A stretch of DNA of 64,000 bases, taken from NCBI GenBank assembly GCA_002436105.1, contig DIXU01000001.1, positions 186,001 to 250,000 of the forward strand, in the 5' to 3' direction. Under the pieces are notes generated by a model. The model was not told where the DNA came from, searched no databases, and was given only the letters and a program-made list of their open reading frames with translations. Shown here piece by piece: positions 40,498-49,286 of the stretch. Every line of letters begins with the position of its first letter. Position 1 is the stretch's first letter. A program made the translations under genes and the position numbers. Origin of the DNA: Candidatus Aminicenantes bacterium UBA6072. Its GTDB lineage: Bacteria; Acidobacteriota; Aminicenantia; UBA2199.

Positions 40498-42300
40498 TCA
40501 GAAGAAGCGCCCGCTCTCCTTGTGGGACACCTCGCCCTTCAGCACGCGGTTCAGCACCTTCTGGGCGATGGTCAGGTTGCCGGCTTCGGAAATCTTGCGG
40601 TCCAGGGCGGCCAGGTGCCGCTTATGGAATAGCGACCGCTCATGGTTGTCCAGGGTGAAGACTTCGTAGACGATCTCCTCGCCGCCGTAACCGCTGGACT
40701 GGCACTCGGGACAGCCTGCTTCCTGGAACACCCGGTAGTCGCCGCTCAGCTTCTTGTTCCTGAAGAGCTCGCGCACCGGGACCGGGTTCGGTTTCTTGCA
40801 GGCGGCGCAGAGGACCTTCACCTGCCGCTGGAACAGCACCAGGCGCAGGTTCTCCACCAGGAACGACTGCGGCACGTCGTGCTCCACCTGCAGTTTCTCG
40901 AAGATCTCCTCGTAAGAAAAGCCCGGCAACTCGATGAACAGCTTGCCCATGCCCACGAAATCGAGGAACTGGCGGTTGTAGTTCTTCTGGAAATAATCAA
41001 AAAGGAACATGGAGTCGGGCTTGTAGAACAGCAGGTTCTTGTAGACGGCGTCGCTGACGTCACCGCCCTGGTTCTCGATCTGGAAAAAGCGCTCGTTGCG
41101 CAGCACCACCTCGGTCTCAACGGTGGCGATGCGCTCGCCCGCCAGGGCGTTCATCAGGGAGTACATCGTTTCCGCGGTGCGGTTGTAGGCCGGGCCGGCC
41201 ACGATGAACAGGCCGGCCGGCTTCTTCAGGAAGGCCTGGACGCGCTCCACCTCGTCGCGCTCCAGCCCGATGTCGGCGACGTTCCGGGCATAGTCCCTGA
41301 GGTTGAAGAAGCGGAAACGGATGTTCTCCTGCGAGCCGCCGGCATAATACAGCGCCTTGGTCTTGAGATGGCTGAAATTCCTGCTTAAATTCAGCCACGA
41401 TTCCCGGGCCGACGGCCCGTTTCCCTCGCGGAAGCCGCAGACCTCCTTGACCTTGGCAAAGAAATCCCTGGGGTCTTCGATGGGCTGGTTGACGCGAGCC
41501 AGCTGTTCGCCGCTGCGGAAGTAGATCTCCAGCTGGCCTTCCCTGAATTCGAACAGGATGTCGGAGACCCTGGCCTGGACGGCCGACTTGACCAGCGCAT
41601 TCAGCACGCGGATATGCTTGGCGCTGTCGGGGGAGGTGTAGATCTTGATCTCCCGGTCGCCGTTTTCCAGGATCTTCAGGAGGTTCTCGATCTCCTCCTT
41701 CTGGGCCAGGTAGGGGATCAGCTTGAAGCTCTGCAGCTCGCCGCGTTTTTTCAGTTTCGGCAGCTCGTTCATCGAGTAGAAGGCGAAGCGCAGCACCCGG
41801 CCGTCGGCGACCTCCTGGATCTCGATGGGGACGATCTTCTGTCCCAGGCAGAACTCCCTGCCGACCTGGCCGACCAGCCCGGCGTCCAGGGAGAAGTTCT
41901 TCAGGTCGATCTTCTCGATGCTTTTCTGGTTCAGCAGGTAAAGCTGCAGCTCGTCGGGCGTGATCAGCGACATCATGATCAGCACTTCGCCCAGCTTCTT
42001 GTTGAGGATGCGCTGCTTGTCCAGGGCCTTGTCCAATTGTTCGACGGAGATCTTGCCGGCCTTGACCAGGATCTCGCCGATCTTGAGGACCAGGGCATCC
42101 CGCGCGGCATTGGTGTCGGCCAGCAGCGCCCTGGGGCAGTTCTTGACGTAGTTCTTCTTGTAGTCGTCCGAGGCATTGCAGAAGCATTTCAGGCAAAAGG
42201 GGCAGATCTTGGTCGGCGTTGAGTGGCCGCAGTCGGCGGCCGAGGCCGCGTCGAACTCGGTCATGCAGTGCCAGCACTTGATGATATAACTTTCGGCCAT
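40498..42300 (-). CDS. PilB/GspE-like protein with degenerate ATPase motifs and N-terminal zinc ribbon
   Basis: 600 aa from the ATG at 42300; ATGs at 42312 and 42339 are also possible. Residues 9-41 hold seven Cys (CWHC, C24, CPFCLKCFC), a zinc module not usual for this family. A MshEN/GspE N-terminal domain follows (LVKAGKISVEQLDKALDKQR, KLGEVLIMMSLITPDELQLY). The C-terminal half follows the type II secretion/type IV pilus ATPase: LVKSAVQARVSDILFEFREG, then a Walker A position reading AGPAYNRTAET instead of GPTGSGKT, a Walker B position reading SMFLFDYFQKN instead of GEIRD, and the late CAAC...CPEC zinc motif. It is thus probably not an active ATPase. No pilus genes adjacent. Convergent with the zinc-knuckle gene. 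Confidence 0.8.
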   Translation of the reverse strand: MAESYIIKCWHCMTEFDAASAADCGHSTPTKICPFCLKCFCNASDDYKKNYVKNCPRALLADTNAARDALVLKIGEILVKAGKISVEQLDKALDKQRILNKKLGEVLIMMSLITPDELQLYLLNQKSIEKIDLKNFSLDAGLVGQVGREFCLGQKIVPIEIQEVADGRVLRFAFYSMNELPKLKKRGELQSFKLIPYLAQKEEIENLLKILENGDREIKIYTSPDSAKHIRVLNALVKSAVQARVSDILFEFREGQLEIYFRSGEQLARVNQPIEDPRDFFAKVKEVCGFREGNGPSARESWLNLSRNFSHLKTKALYYAGGSQENIRFRFFNLRDYARNVADIGLERDEVERVQAFLKKPAGLFIVAGPAYNRTAETMYSLMNALAGERIATVETEVVLRNERFFQIENQGGDVSDAVYKNLLFYKPDSMFLFDYFQKNYNRQFLDFVGMGKLFIELPGFSYEEIFEKLQVEHDVPQSFLVENLRLVLFQRQVKVLCAACKKPNPVPVRELFRNKKLSGDYRVFQEAGCPECQSSGYGGEEIVYEVFTLDNHERSLFHKRHLAALDRKISEAGNLTIAQKVLNRVLKGEVSHKESGRFF

Positions 42301-42490
42301 GCCCTCATCCATCCCCGTGCGTGTTCCTGTTCCCATGTATACGCAAACGGCGGGGAAAAAGCAATAGTGCCCTGCCATCAGGGAATTCCTGAGGCGACCC
42401 CCCGCCAGGAAGGGCCGCGCTTCTCCCCAGAGCTGTTTTTTGCTACAATGAACCCCGGATCGTCGCAGAATCCGGACCTGGAGGCACACG

Positions 42491-42763
42491 ATGGATCAGA
42501 AGGTGTTTGACGTTTCCATGATCTATATCCAGAACACGTCGGCAGACAACTACAGCCTGGAGTTCTACTGCCGCGACAAGAACATCAAGCTCAACTACGC
42601 CAACGTCGAGGGCATCGAGCTGATCGCCAAGATTCCCGTGGAGCTGAAGACCACCTTCGTGCAGATGGCCGAAAGCCTGCCCAAGGTCTGGAACATGAAA
42701 CTGGGCTACCCCACCAATTTCAAGATCAGCTACGGCGGCCGCATCACCATCGAATCGATGTGA
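42491..42763 (+). CDS. Conserved-looking 90-aa protein of unknown function
   Basis: 90 aa, start with GGAGG 6-7 nt upstream, and an extended -10-like TGCTACAAT about 45 nt before it. Sequence MDQKVFDVSMIYIQNTSADN suggests alternating strands; no Cys pair, membrane segment or signal. The C terminus overlaps the start of the DUF58 gene by 4 nt. It occupies the place where a MoxR AAA+ gene is usual in such operons but is unrelated. Not recognised. Confidence 0.75.
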   Translation: MDQKVFDVSMIYIQNTSADNYSLEFYCRDKNIKLNYANVEGIELIAKIPVELKTTFVQMAESLPKVWNMKLGYPTNFKISYGGRITIESM

Positions 42764-43674
42764 CGGAGGCGGCGCGCCCGCATGCCGGACCCATGATCGC
42801 CGAAGAGCTGTTCAGGAAGATCAAGCGCATCGAGATCCTTTCGCGCAAGGCGGCGCGCGACATCTTCGCCGGGGAGTACCATTCGGCATTCAAGGGACGG
42901 GGCATGGAATTTTCCCAGGTGCGCGAATACCAGGCCGGGGACGACTCGCGTTTCATCGACTGGAACGTCTCGTCCCGCCTCGGGCGCCTCTATGTGAAGC
43001 AGTTCGTCGAGGAGCGCGAGTTGACCATCATCCTGGCCCTCGACCTCTCGGCCTCGCTGCGTTTCGCCTCCGGCGCCCGCAGCAAGAAGGAGGTCGCCGC
43101 CGAGCTGTCGGCGTTGATCGCGTTCACGGCCATGCTCAACAACGACAAGGTGGGATTGCTGCTCTTCAGCGACCGCATCGAGCAGTACACGCCGCCCCAG
43201 AAGGGCCGCACCCACCTGCTGCGCCTGATCCGCGACATCATCGAGTTTCAGCCGCAGGGCCGCGGCACCTCGATCCAGGGCGCCCTGGCCTACCTGACGT
43301 CGCTGATCAAGAAAAAGGCCGTCGTCTTCCTGATCTCCGATTTTCTGGACACCGGCTACGAGACGGCGTTGAAGATCGCCAGCCGCAAGCACGACCTGAT
43401 CGCCGTCACCATCGCCGACCGCGTCGAGGGAACTCCCCCCGCCGCCGGTTATTTTTTCCTCAGGGACCTGGAAAGCCACGACGATTTCAGCGCCGATTTC
43501 AGCCGCCCGGCCCTGCGCGGCGAGTTCCTGCGCCGCCACCGCGAGCAGACACGGCTGCGGCAGGAGTTTCTGCTCAAGCACGGCATCGATTCCCTGGCCA
43601 TCCGCGCCGATCAGGATTGCGAGAAGCCCCTCTTCGACCTGTTCCTCAAGCGCCGCAAGAAATACGCCCGATGA
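42760..43674 (+). CDS. DUF58 domain protein (Bat/MoxR-associated)
   Basis: 304 aa with the GTG start coupled to the previous stop; an ATG at 42793 is the alternative. The DUF58 core is evident: HSAFKGRGMEFSQVREYQAG, DDSRFIDWNVSSRLGRLYVK, LTIILALDLSASLRFASG (VWA-type metal site DxSxS) and DRVGLLLF-like DKVGLLLFSDRIEQY. A later VVFLISDFLDTGYE carries a conserved Asp. DUF58 proteins usually act with a MoxR AAA+ ATPase and VWA proteins in envelope stress or metal-centre assembly; here the MoxR gene is absent from the cluster. Confidence 0.9.
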   Translation: MTEAARPHAGPMIAEELFRKIKRIEILSRKAARDIFAGEYHSAFKGRGMEFSQVREYQAGDDSRFIDWNVSSRLGRLYVKQFVEERELTIILALDLSASLRFASGARSKKEVAAELSALIAFTAMLNNDKVGLLLFSDRIEQYTPPQKGRTHLLRLIRDIIEFQPQGRGTSIQGALAYLTSLIKKKAVVFLISDFLDTGYETALKIASRKHDLIAVTIADRVEGTPPAAGYFFLRDLESHDDFSADFSRPALRGEFLRRHREQTRLRQEFLLKHGIDSLAIRADQDCEKPLFDLFLKRRKKYAR

Positions 43675-44606
43675 AGCGCCGGCATGCCGTCCTGCTACTT
43701 CTCTTCCTGTCGCCGGCCGCACCGGTCCGCGCCGGCCAGGTGACCATGTCGGCCTCGGCCACGACGATGACCATCGGCGAACGGGTCGAGCTGCGCGTGG
43801 TGGCGCGCGTCGGCGCCGGGTTCAACGCCATGCGGGTACAGGTTGCGCCCGGGGCCTTCGAGGTCATCGCGCGCCGCGCCTTGCCGCCGGCGTTCACGGA
43901 TGCCGGCGGCACTCTCGAGGAGATCATCACCATCGCCTTCTTCCAGACCGGCGATTTCACAGTCGGTCCGTTCCCGGTCAAGCTGCTTCCCGGGAAGGAC
44001 GGCAGTGAAGCGGAGACCGGCCGCCTGGCCATCCGCGTGCGCTCGCTGCTGGAGGAGAGCGACAAGGATATCAAGCCGCTGAAGGAGCCGCTGCCCCTGG
44101 GAGGCGATCCCCGCCATCTGCTCCCCTATGCCGCGGCCCTGCTGCTGCTGCTCCTGCTGGCGGCGCTGGCCCTGTTCCTGCGCAAGCGGGCGCAAGGTCG
44201 GCGCACCGCCGCCGTGGCCCCGCCGCCGCTTCCCGAGGTCGAGCTCGAGGCGAACCTGCTGCGACTGAAGGAGTCCGGGCTGCTGCAACGCGGCGAATAC
44301 AGGGCATTTTTCATCACCCTGAGCGCCATGCTCAAGCACTTCATCCAGCGCGCCTACGGCTTCCATGCCGAGGAATGCACCACGGCCGAGACCCTGCCGC
44401 TGCTCAGGGAGAAGGAGTCCGAAGCCGCGATCGTCGCCGGGCTGGAAACCGTGCTCTCCCAGGCCGACCTGGTGAAGTTCGCCCGCCGGGTGCCGGTGGA
44501 CGGGGAAGTGGCCGCGCTGTGGCCCATGCTGGACGCCATTGTCGCCGGCCAGCGCGCGCGCCGGCAGCAGTCCCAGGAGACCGACCATGCTCAGGCTGGC
44601 CGCTAA
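43671..44606 (+). CDS. BatD/DUF4381-like membrane protein
   Basis: 311 aa from the ATG at 43671, overlapping the DUF58 stop (ATGA). Signal peptide 1-20 (RHAVLLLLFLSPAAPVRAG). A beta-rich extracytoplasmic domain (22-130) has MTIGERVELRVVARVG and FFQTGDFTVGPFPVKLLPG, as in oxygen-tolerance BatD proteins. Membrane segment at about 150-170 (LLPYAAALLLLLLLAALALF), then a cytosolic helical C terminus with LLQRGEYRAFFITLSAMLKH typical of DUF4381/BatD tails. Position between DUF58 and VWA genes supports the call. Confidence 0.8.
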   Translation: MKRRHAVLLLLFLSPAAPVRAGQVTMSASATTMTIGERVELRVVARVGAGFNAMRVQVAPGAFEVIARRALPPAFTDAGGTLEEIITIAFFQTGDFTVGPFPVKLLPGKDGSEAETGRLAIRVRSLLEESDKDIKPLKEPLPLGGDPRHLLPYAAALLLLLLLAALALFLRKRAQGRRTAAVAPPPLPEVELEANLLRLKESGLLQRGEYRAFFITLSAMLKHFIQRAYGFHAEECTTAETLPLLREKESEAAIVAGLETVLSQADLVKFARRVPVDGEVAALWPMLDAIVAGQRARRQQSQETDHAQAGR

Positions 44607-45609
44607 GACCTATCTGCTGCTCCTGCTGCTGCTGCCGCTGCTGGCATGGTGGCGGCGCTTCCTGCTGCGGCGCGGCCAGCGCCACGTCTGGTTCCCGGCG
44701 CGCTCGCTGCTTTCCGGTCGCCCCACGGCAAGGACGGGGGCATCCGCCCCGGCGCCCGGGGTGAAAGACGTCCTGGTCCGCCAACTGGATTTCTTCAAGG
44801 CCGCGGCCCTCTTCCTTTTCATCCTGGCCCTGGCCCGGCCGCAGCTGCTCAACAGCTACCGGGTCGAGGAACAGCGCGGGCTGGACATTCTCCTGACCCT
44901 GGATATCTCGGGTTCGATGGCCGCCATCGACTTCAAGCCCAGGAACCGCTTGGAGGTGGCCAAGGAGGTCATCGCTTCCTTCATCGCCAAGCGCCGCGAC
45001 GACCGCCTGGGGCTGGTCGTTTTCGCCGCCACCTCCTCCACCAAGTGCCCGCTGACCGTCGACTACGACATCCTGAAATTCACCCTGCAGGACACCGAGC
45101 TCGGGGAACTGGAGGACGGCACCGCCATCGGCATGGCCCTGGCCGCCTCGGTGAACCGCGTGCGCCACTCGGCGGCCAAGACGCGGATCGTCATCCTGCT
45201 CACCGACGGCGTCAACAACCGCGGCGAGATTGACCCGCGCGACGCGGCCAAGATGGCGCGCGATTACCACGTCAAGGTCTACACCATCGGCGTCGGCACC
45301 CGCGGCGAGGCGCCCTATCCGGTCCTCGACTCCTTCGGCCGGCGGCGGCACGTCATGGTCAACGTGGAGATCGACGAGCCGCTGCTGCGCGAGATCGCCA
45401 GGACCACGGGCGGGCTCTATTTCCGCGCCACGGACCGCGACTCGCTGCAGGGCGTCTTCGCCGAGATCGACCGCTGGGAAAAATCGAGCATCCGCAGCCG
45501 GAGCTACTACGAGGCGACCGAGCTGTTCCCCTGGTTCATCGCCCTGGGCCTGTTTCTCCTCTTCCTGGTCGAGACCGCCCGCCGCTCCTTCCTGCGCACC
45601 CTGCCCTGA
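44587..45609 (+). CDS. VWA-domain membrane protein (BatA-like)
   Basis: 340 aa from the ATG at 44587, with AGGAG 7 nt upstream, overlapping the previous gene by 20 nt. Two N-terminal membrane segments (7-22 and about 60-80) and one at the C terminus (WFIALGLFLLFLVETARR) flank a VWA domain. The metal-ion site is complete: DISGSMAAID (DxSxS), the Thr in DGTAIGMALAASV, and ILLTDGVNNRG. Typical BatA layout. Together with the two genes before it this is a small Bat operon without BatB or BatC. Confidence 0.92.
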   Translation: MLRLAAKTYLLLLLLLPLLAWWRRFLLRRGQRHVWFPARSLLSGRPTARTGASAPAPGVKDVLVRQLDFFKAAALFLFILALARPQLLNSYRVEEQRGLDILLTLDISGSMAAIDFKPRNRLEVAKEVIASFIAKRRDDRLGLVVFAATSSTKCPLTVDYDILKFTLQDTELGELEDGTAIGMALAASVNRVRHSAAKTRIVILLTDGVNNRGEIDPRDAAKMARDYHVKVYTIGVGTRGEAPYPVLDSFGRRRHVMVNVEIDEPLLREIARTTGGLYFRATDRDSLQGVFAEIDRWEKSSIRSRSYYEATELFPWFIALGLFLLFLVETARRSFLRTLP

Positions 45610-45621
45610 GACCTTTCCTTC

Positions 45622-46761
45622 CTAGAAGATCTCGATCTTCAGCAGGCGGCACTCCAGCGGGCCGTTGAACAGGACGAAGCGCCGTGAGGGCTTCAAGCCG
45701 ACGGCCTTGGCCAGCTCCTGGCTGTTGCAGAGGACGTACGCGGTCGAGCCCGGACAGCGCTGCTTGAGGAAATCGCCGAACTCCCCGTAGAGCCGGCGCG
45801 CATCCTGTGCCTCGCCGACGCGGACGCCGTAGGGCGGGTTGCAGACGATGGTGGCGCCGGGGATCCCCGGCAGATCGCGGAAATCCCTGCGCTCCACCGC
45901 CACGCCGCGGGTCCCGGGGATCTCGCGCAGGTTTTCGCGGGCGGCGGCGACGGAGCGGCGGTCGAGGTCGCTGCCGCGGACCAGCCCCTCGGGCAGCGCG
46001 CGGCGCGCCGCGTCGCATTCGCGGCGCACCTCCGCCCAGGCCCGGGCGTCGAAACCGGGCATGGCCTCGAAGCCGAAGCGCTCCCTTTTGAATGCGGGCG
46101 GGATGCGGCAGTAATGCATATAGGCCTCGGCAAGGATGGTCCCCGATCCGCACATGGGATCGACCAGCGGCCGTTCCCCCTGCCAGCCGCTCAAGCGCAC
46201 CAGGGCGGCGGCCAGGGTTTCCTGCAGCGGCGCCGCCACCGTCTGCTTGCGGTAGCCGCGGCGGTGCAGCGAGCCGTTGGATGTATCCAGGCTGACGACC
46301 GCCCGGTCGCTGCGGATGCTCAGGTGGATCCAAACGTCGGGACTCTCGGGGTCCACATCGGGGCGGCGGCCGCAGCGGTCGCGGAAGCGGTCGGCGATCG
46401 CATCCTTGACGCGCAGGGCGGCGAACTGCGAATGGGTGATGCGGCTCTCCCTGACGTTGGCGAAGACGGCGAAAGTCCTCTCCAGGGAGAGGAGATCCTC
46501 CCAGGGGACGGTGCGGGCGGCATCATAGAGCGCCTGCTCGGAAAAGCAGGAAAAGGAGGCCAGCGGCGCCAGCACCCGCGACACCAGGCGCGATCCGTAG
46601 TTGACGCGGTACAAGCCGGCGGCATCCTGGCGGAAATGGAGGCCGCTGTCCGCGATCTCGACGTCGCGCGATCCCAGTTCCTCCAGCTCGGCCTTTGCCG
46701 GCTCCTCCAGGCCGCGAGCCACATGGGCGAAATAAAGGTTGTCCTCCTGGTAGGCGAACAT
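45622..46761 (-). CDS. THUMP-domain rRNA methyltransferase (RlmL N-terminal-like)
   Basis: 379 aa. N-terminal ferredoxin-like/THUMP region (1-165: FAHVARGLEEPAKAELEELG, RVKDAIADRFRDRCGRRP), then a class I SAM-dependent methyltransferase with the SAM loop DPMCGSGTILAEAY at about 200 and the amino-group-methylating motif NPPYGVRVGE near 310. This matches the RlmL/YcbY N-terminal module, which makes m2G2445 in 23S rRNA, without the RlmK half. It follows a thioredoxin-like gene on the same strand by 26 nt. Convergent with the Bat operon, 12 nt apart. Confidence 0.9.
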   Translation of the reverse strand: MFAYQEDNLYFAHVARGLEEPAKAELEELGSRDVEIADSGLHFRQDAAGLYRVNYGSRLVSRVLAPLASFSCFSEQALYDAARTVPWEDLLSLERTFAVFANVRESRITHSQFAALRVKDAIADRFRDRCGRRPDVDPESPDVWIHLSIRSDRAVVSLDTSNGSLHRRGYRKQTVAAPLQETLAAALVRLSGWQGERPLVDPMCGSGTILAEAYMHYCRIPPAFKRERFGFEAMPGFDARAWAEVRRECDAARRALPEGLVRGSDLDRRSVAAARENLREIPGTRGVAVERRDFRDLPGIPGATIVCNPPYGVRVGEAQDARRLYGEFGDFLKQRCPGSTAYVLCNSQELAKAVGLKPSRRFVLFNGPLECRLLKIEIF

Positions 46762-46787
46762 CCGTCAACCCCGACGGTCCGGGCGGA

Positions 46788-47306
46788 TCACCGTCCCTCG
46801 CCGATCTGCAGGGTCAGGAAGGCCAGGACCTTGGCCGGGTCGTGCACCTTGCCCTTTTCCAGCACGCCGGTGGACTGGGCGCAGAGCAGCTTGCCCTGCG
46901 GGTCCAGGACGGCCAGGGCCGGGAAGCCGAAGCCCTTGACCCGGTACAGCTCGACCAGGTCCTGGTTGAGGGGCTGCCCCGGCTTTTCCCCGACATCGAC
47001 CAGCAGCAGGACATAGCGCTGGGCCAGGACCTTCCTGATCGCGGCATCGGCGGCGAACAGCTCGTGCAGGCGATGGCACCAGGGGCACCAGTTGCCGCCG
47101 AACAGCAGCAGGATATTGCGCTCCTCGGCGCCGGCACGCTTGACGGCGGCAGTGATCTGCGCCTTCACGTCGGCGCCGGGATCATAGATCGCCGGCCGGT
47201 CAGCGGGCCCGGCTTGGGACGGCAGCACCGCTGCCGGCAGCACCAGGGCGGCGGCCAGCAGCAGCCACAGGAATCTCCGGTCCGCCATAACGGTCTTGGA
47301 TTTCAT
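46788..47306 (-). CDS. Exported thioredoxin-fold protein
   Basis: 172 aa from the ATG at 47306, with GGAGG 9 nt upstream. N-terminal signal or anchor (FLWLLLAAALVLPAAVLP, cut near SQAG). Thioredoxin fold with active-site CPWC in LLFGGNWCPWCHRLHELF, cis-Pro region GFGFPALAVLDPQG. Likely a periplasmic thiol-disulfide protein of the thioredoxin_7/DUF255-like group. Divergent from the AlaX gene, followed by the rRNA methyltransferase gene. Confidence 0.88.
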   Translation of the reverse strand: MKSKTVMADRRFLWLLLAAALVLPAAVLPSQAGPADRPAIYDPGADVKAQITAAVKRAGAEERNILLLFGGNWCPWCHRLHELFAADAAIRKVLAQRYVLLLVDVGEKPGQPLNQDLVELYRVKGFGFPALAVLDPQGKLLCAQSTGVLEKGKVHDPAKVLAFLTLQIGEGR

Positions 47307-47505
47307 GGGACGACACCTCCGGGGCAAGCGAATTCTAGAACACCGGGGAACGGAAGTCAAAAAGTCAAGCGTTGACGCAATTGACAAAAAGAGGATCGCG
47401 GATGAAAATGGGGGACGCGATCACCCCAAGCAGGAGCCATGTCATGAACAAGACGATGATCACCGCCTGCCGGACGGCGCCGAAGAAACGGGCCCAGGGG
47501 GGAAA

Positions 47506-48684
47506 ATGACCGACAAAGTCTTTGACCGCGACCCCTATTGCCGGGAGCTTGTCACCGCGGTCTGTGCCAGGGAATGCCGCGACGGACGCTGGCGGGTCCG
47601 GCTGGAGCGCACGATATTCCGCCCCGAGGGGGGCGGCCAGCCGGCCGATACGGGAACGATCAACGGCCTGCCGCTGCTGGCCCTGGACAGCGAGAACGAC
47701 GACATCGTCCATGTGCTGGCCGGCGACCCGGGCAACGGCGAGGCCGAGCTGCAACTCGACTTCGCGCGCCGCTACGACCACATGCAGCAGCACACCGCCC
47801 AGCACCTGCTGTCGCAGGTCCTGGTCCGCCGCTTCGCGGCCGCCACGCTTTCCTTCGCCATCGGCCCCGAGCATTCCTCGATCGAGACCGACCGCCCCGC
47901 CTTTGATGACCCGGAGATCGCCGTACTCGAGGAGGAATGCGCCGGCCTGGCGTGGGCCGCCCTGCCGGTACGCGCCTTCGAGACCGACGACGTGTCGGGC
48001 CTCGGCCTGCGCAAGCCCCCCAAGATCCAGGGGCGGGTCCGCGTCGTGGAGATCGCCGGCTTCGACCGCTCGGCCTGCGGCGGCACGCACGTGCACAGCA
48101 GCGCCGAGCTCGGCCTGCTGAAGATCGTCCGCCTGGAGCGCGTGCGCGCCAACGCCCGGCTGTACTACGTGGCCGGCGGCCGCGCCCTGCGCGATCATCA
48201 ACTGAAGCACGACCTGACGCAGCAACTGATGCGCCTGGTCACCCAGCCGCCGCAGGAGATCCCCGCGCACGTGGAAGCGCTGCTGCGGGAACGGGACGAC
48301 CTGCGCAACGAGCTGAAAAAAAGCCGCCGCCGCGAGATGGAGCGCGAAGCCCGGTTCGCCGCCGCCGAAGCGGATGCCCTGGTGGTCCGCGAGTTCAGCG
48401 GCTGCGACCCCATCGACCTGCGCTTGTTCGCCGGCGCCCTGGCGGCGGCCGGCAAGCATGTCCTGGCCTTTTCACGGCCGCCGGCGCCCGGCGCGGGCAT
48501 CCAAGTCGTCGTCGGCCGCGGCCGGGGCGATTTCGACCTGCGCCTCATCAGCGCCCGCCTCTTCGCCCTGCTCGAGGGCAGGGGCGGCGGCGGCGCCAGC
48601 CTGCTCGAGGGGCGCGCCAGCGACCTTTCCCGTCTCGACGAGGCCGTCGCGCTGCTGCGGGCAAGCCTGGGGCCGCGGGTTTGA
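47506..48684 (+). CDS. Alanyl-tRNA editing protein AlaX with C-terminal DHHA1-like domain
   Basis: Hydrolyses mischarged Ser- or Gly-tRNA(Ala) in trans. 392 aa from the ATG at 47506 with AGGGGGGA just upstream; a longer reading from 47296 has no SD. The AlaRS-like editing core shows all zinc ligands: HTAQH (in HMQQHTAQHLLSQV) and CGGTH (RSACGGTHVHSSAELG), plus RPEGGGQPADTG. The C-terminal third has a helix (LLRERDDLRNELKKSRRREM) and a DHHA1-like domain ending in a Gly-rich loop (GRGRGDFDLRLIS). This is the AlaX-L type. No alaS in the window. Confidence 0.92.
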   Translation: MTDKVFDRDPYCRELVTAVCARECRDGRWRVRLERTIFRPEGGGQPADTGTINGLPLLALDSENDDIVHVLAGDPGNGEAELQLDFARRYDHMQQHTAQHLLSQVLVRRFAAATLSFAIGPEHSSIETDRPAFDDPEIAVLEEECAGLAWAALPVRAFETDDVSGLGLRKPPKIQGRVRVVEIAGFDRSACGGTHVHSSAELGLLKIVRLERVRANARLYYVAGGRALRDHQLKHDLTQQLMRLVTQPPQEIPAHVEALLRERDDLRNELKKSRRREMEREARFAAAEADALVVREFSGCDPIDLRLFAGALAAAGKHVLAFSRPPAPGAGIQVVVGRGRGDFDLRLISARLFALLEGRGGGGASLLEGRASDLSRLDEAVALLRASLGPRV

Positions 48685-48708
48685 AAATCGCGCCGGATAG
48701 GCTATAAT
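48681..48708 (+). promoter_or_regulatory. Promoter for pyrRBC
   Basis: TTGAAA (48681-48686), 16 bp, TATAAT (48703-48708). The -35 box overlaps the AlaX stop codon. The leader to pyrR is only about 20 nt, too short for a classic PyrR attenuator. Confidence 0.75.
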
Positions 48709-48734
48709 AAAGCTTCCCGCCAAAGGAGAGAATC

Positions 48735-49286
48735 ATGGACGAAAAGATCAAGGCCAAGATCATGGACGATAAGAAGATGAAGCGCACGCTGCAGCGCCTG
48801 GCCATCGAGATCCTGGAGCGCAACCGCGAAGCCGACAAGCTGGCGCTGATCGGCATCCAGACCCGGGGCGTGCACATCGCCCGCCGCATCCAGGTCCTGA
48901 TCAAGGAACTGGAGGGGATCGACATTCCGCTGGGCATCCTCGACATCACCATGTTCCGCGACGACCTGCACAAGCACGAGCAGCAGCCGGCGGTGAAAAA
49001 GACCCGCATCGACTTCCCCATCGAGGACCGCGACATCGTCCTCATCGACGACGTGGTCTTTACCGGCCGCACCATCCGCGCCGCCATGGATTCGATCTTC
49101 GAGCTGGGCCGGCCGGCCACGCTGCAGCTGGCGGCCTTCATCGACCGCGGCCACCGCGAACTGCCCATCTGTCCCGATTTCAAGGGCAAGTACCTGCCCA
49201 CCTCGCGCCGCGAGCGCGTCAAGGTCATTCTGCAGGAGATCGACGGCAAGGACGAAGTGCTGATCATGGAGCCCAAGGGGTTTTAA
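48735..49286 (+). CDS. pyrR: PyrR bifunctional regulator / uracil phosphoribosyltransferase
   Basis: 183 aa, normal length. Type I phosphoribosyltransferase fold with PRPP-binding motif DIVLIDDVVFTGRT; TRGVHIARRI and ITMFRDDLHKHEQQP are typical PyrR segments. SD AAAGGAG. In many bacteria PyrR binds pyr mRNA leaders and also makes UMP from uracil. It is the first gene of pyrR-pyrB-pyrC, the stop abutting the pyrB ATG (49287) with no gap. Confidence 0.95.
   Translation: MDEKIKAKIMDDKKMKRTLQRLAIEILERNREADKLALIGIQTRGVHIARRIQVLIKELEGIDIPLGILDITMFRDDLHKHEQQPAVKKTRIDFPIEDRDIVLIDDVVFTGRTIRAAMDSIFELGRPATLQLAAFIDRGHRELPICPDFKGKYLPTSRRERVKVILQEIDGKDEVLIMEPKGF

Noticed and set aside
48709..48734. PyrR-binding attenuator before pyrR
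   Set aside because: The leader is too short and has no terminator/antiterminator pair.
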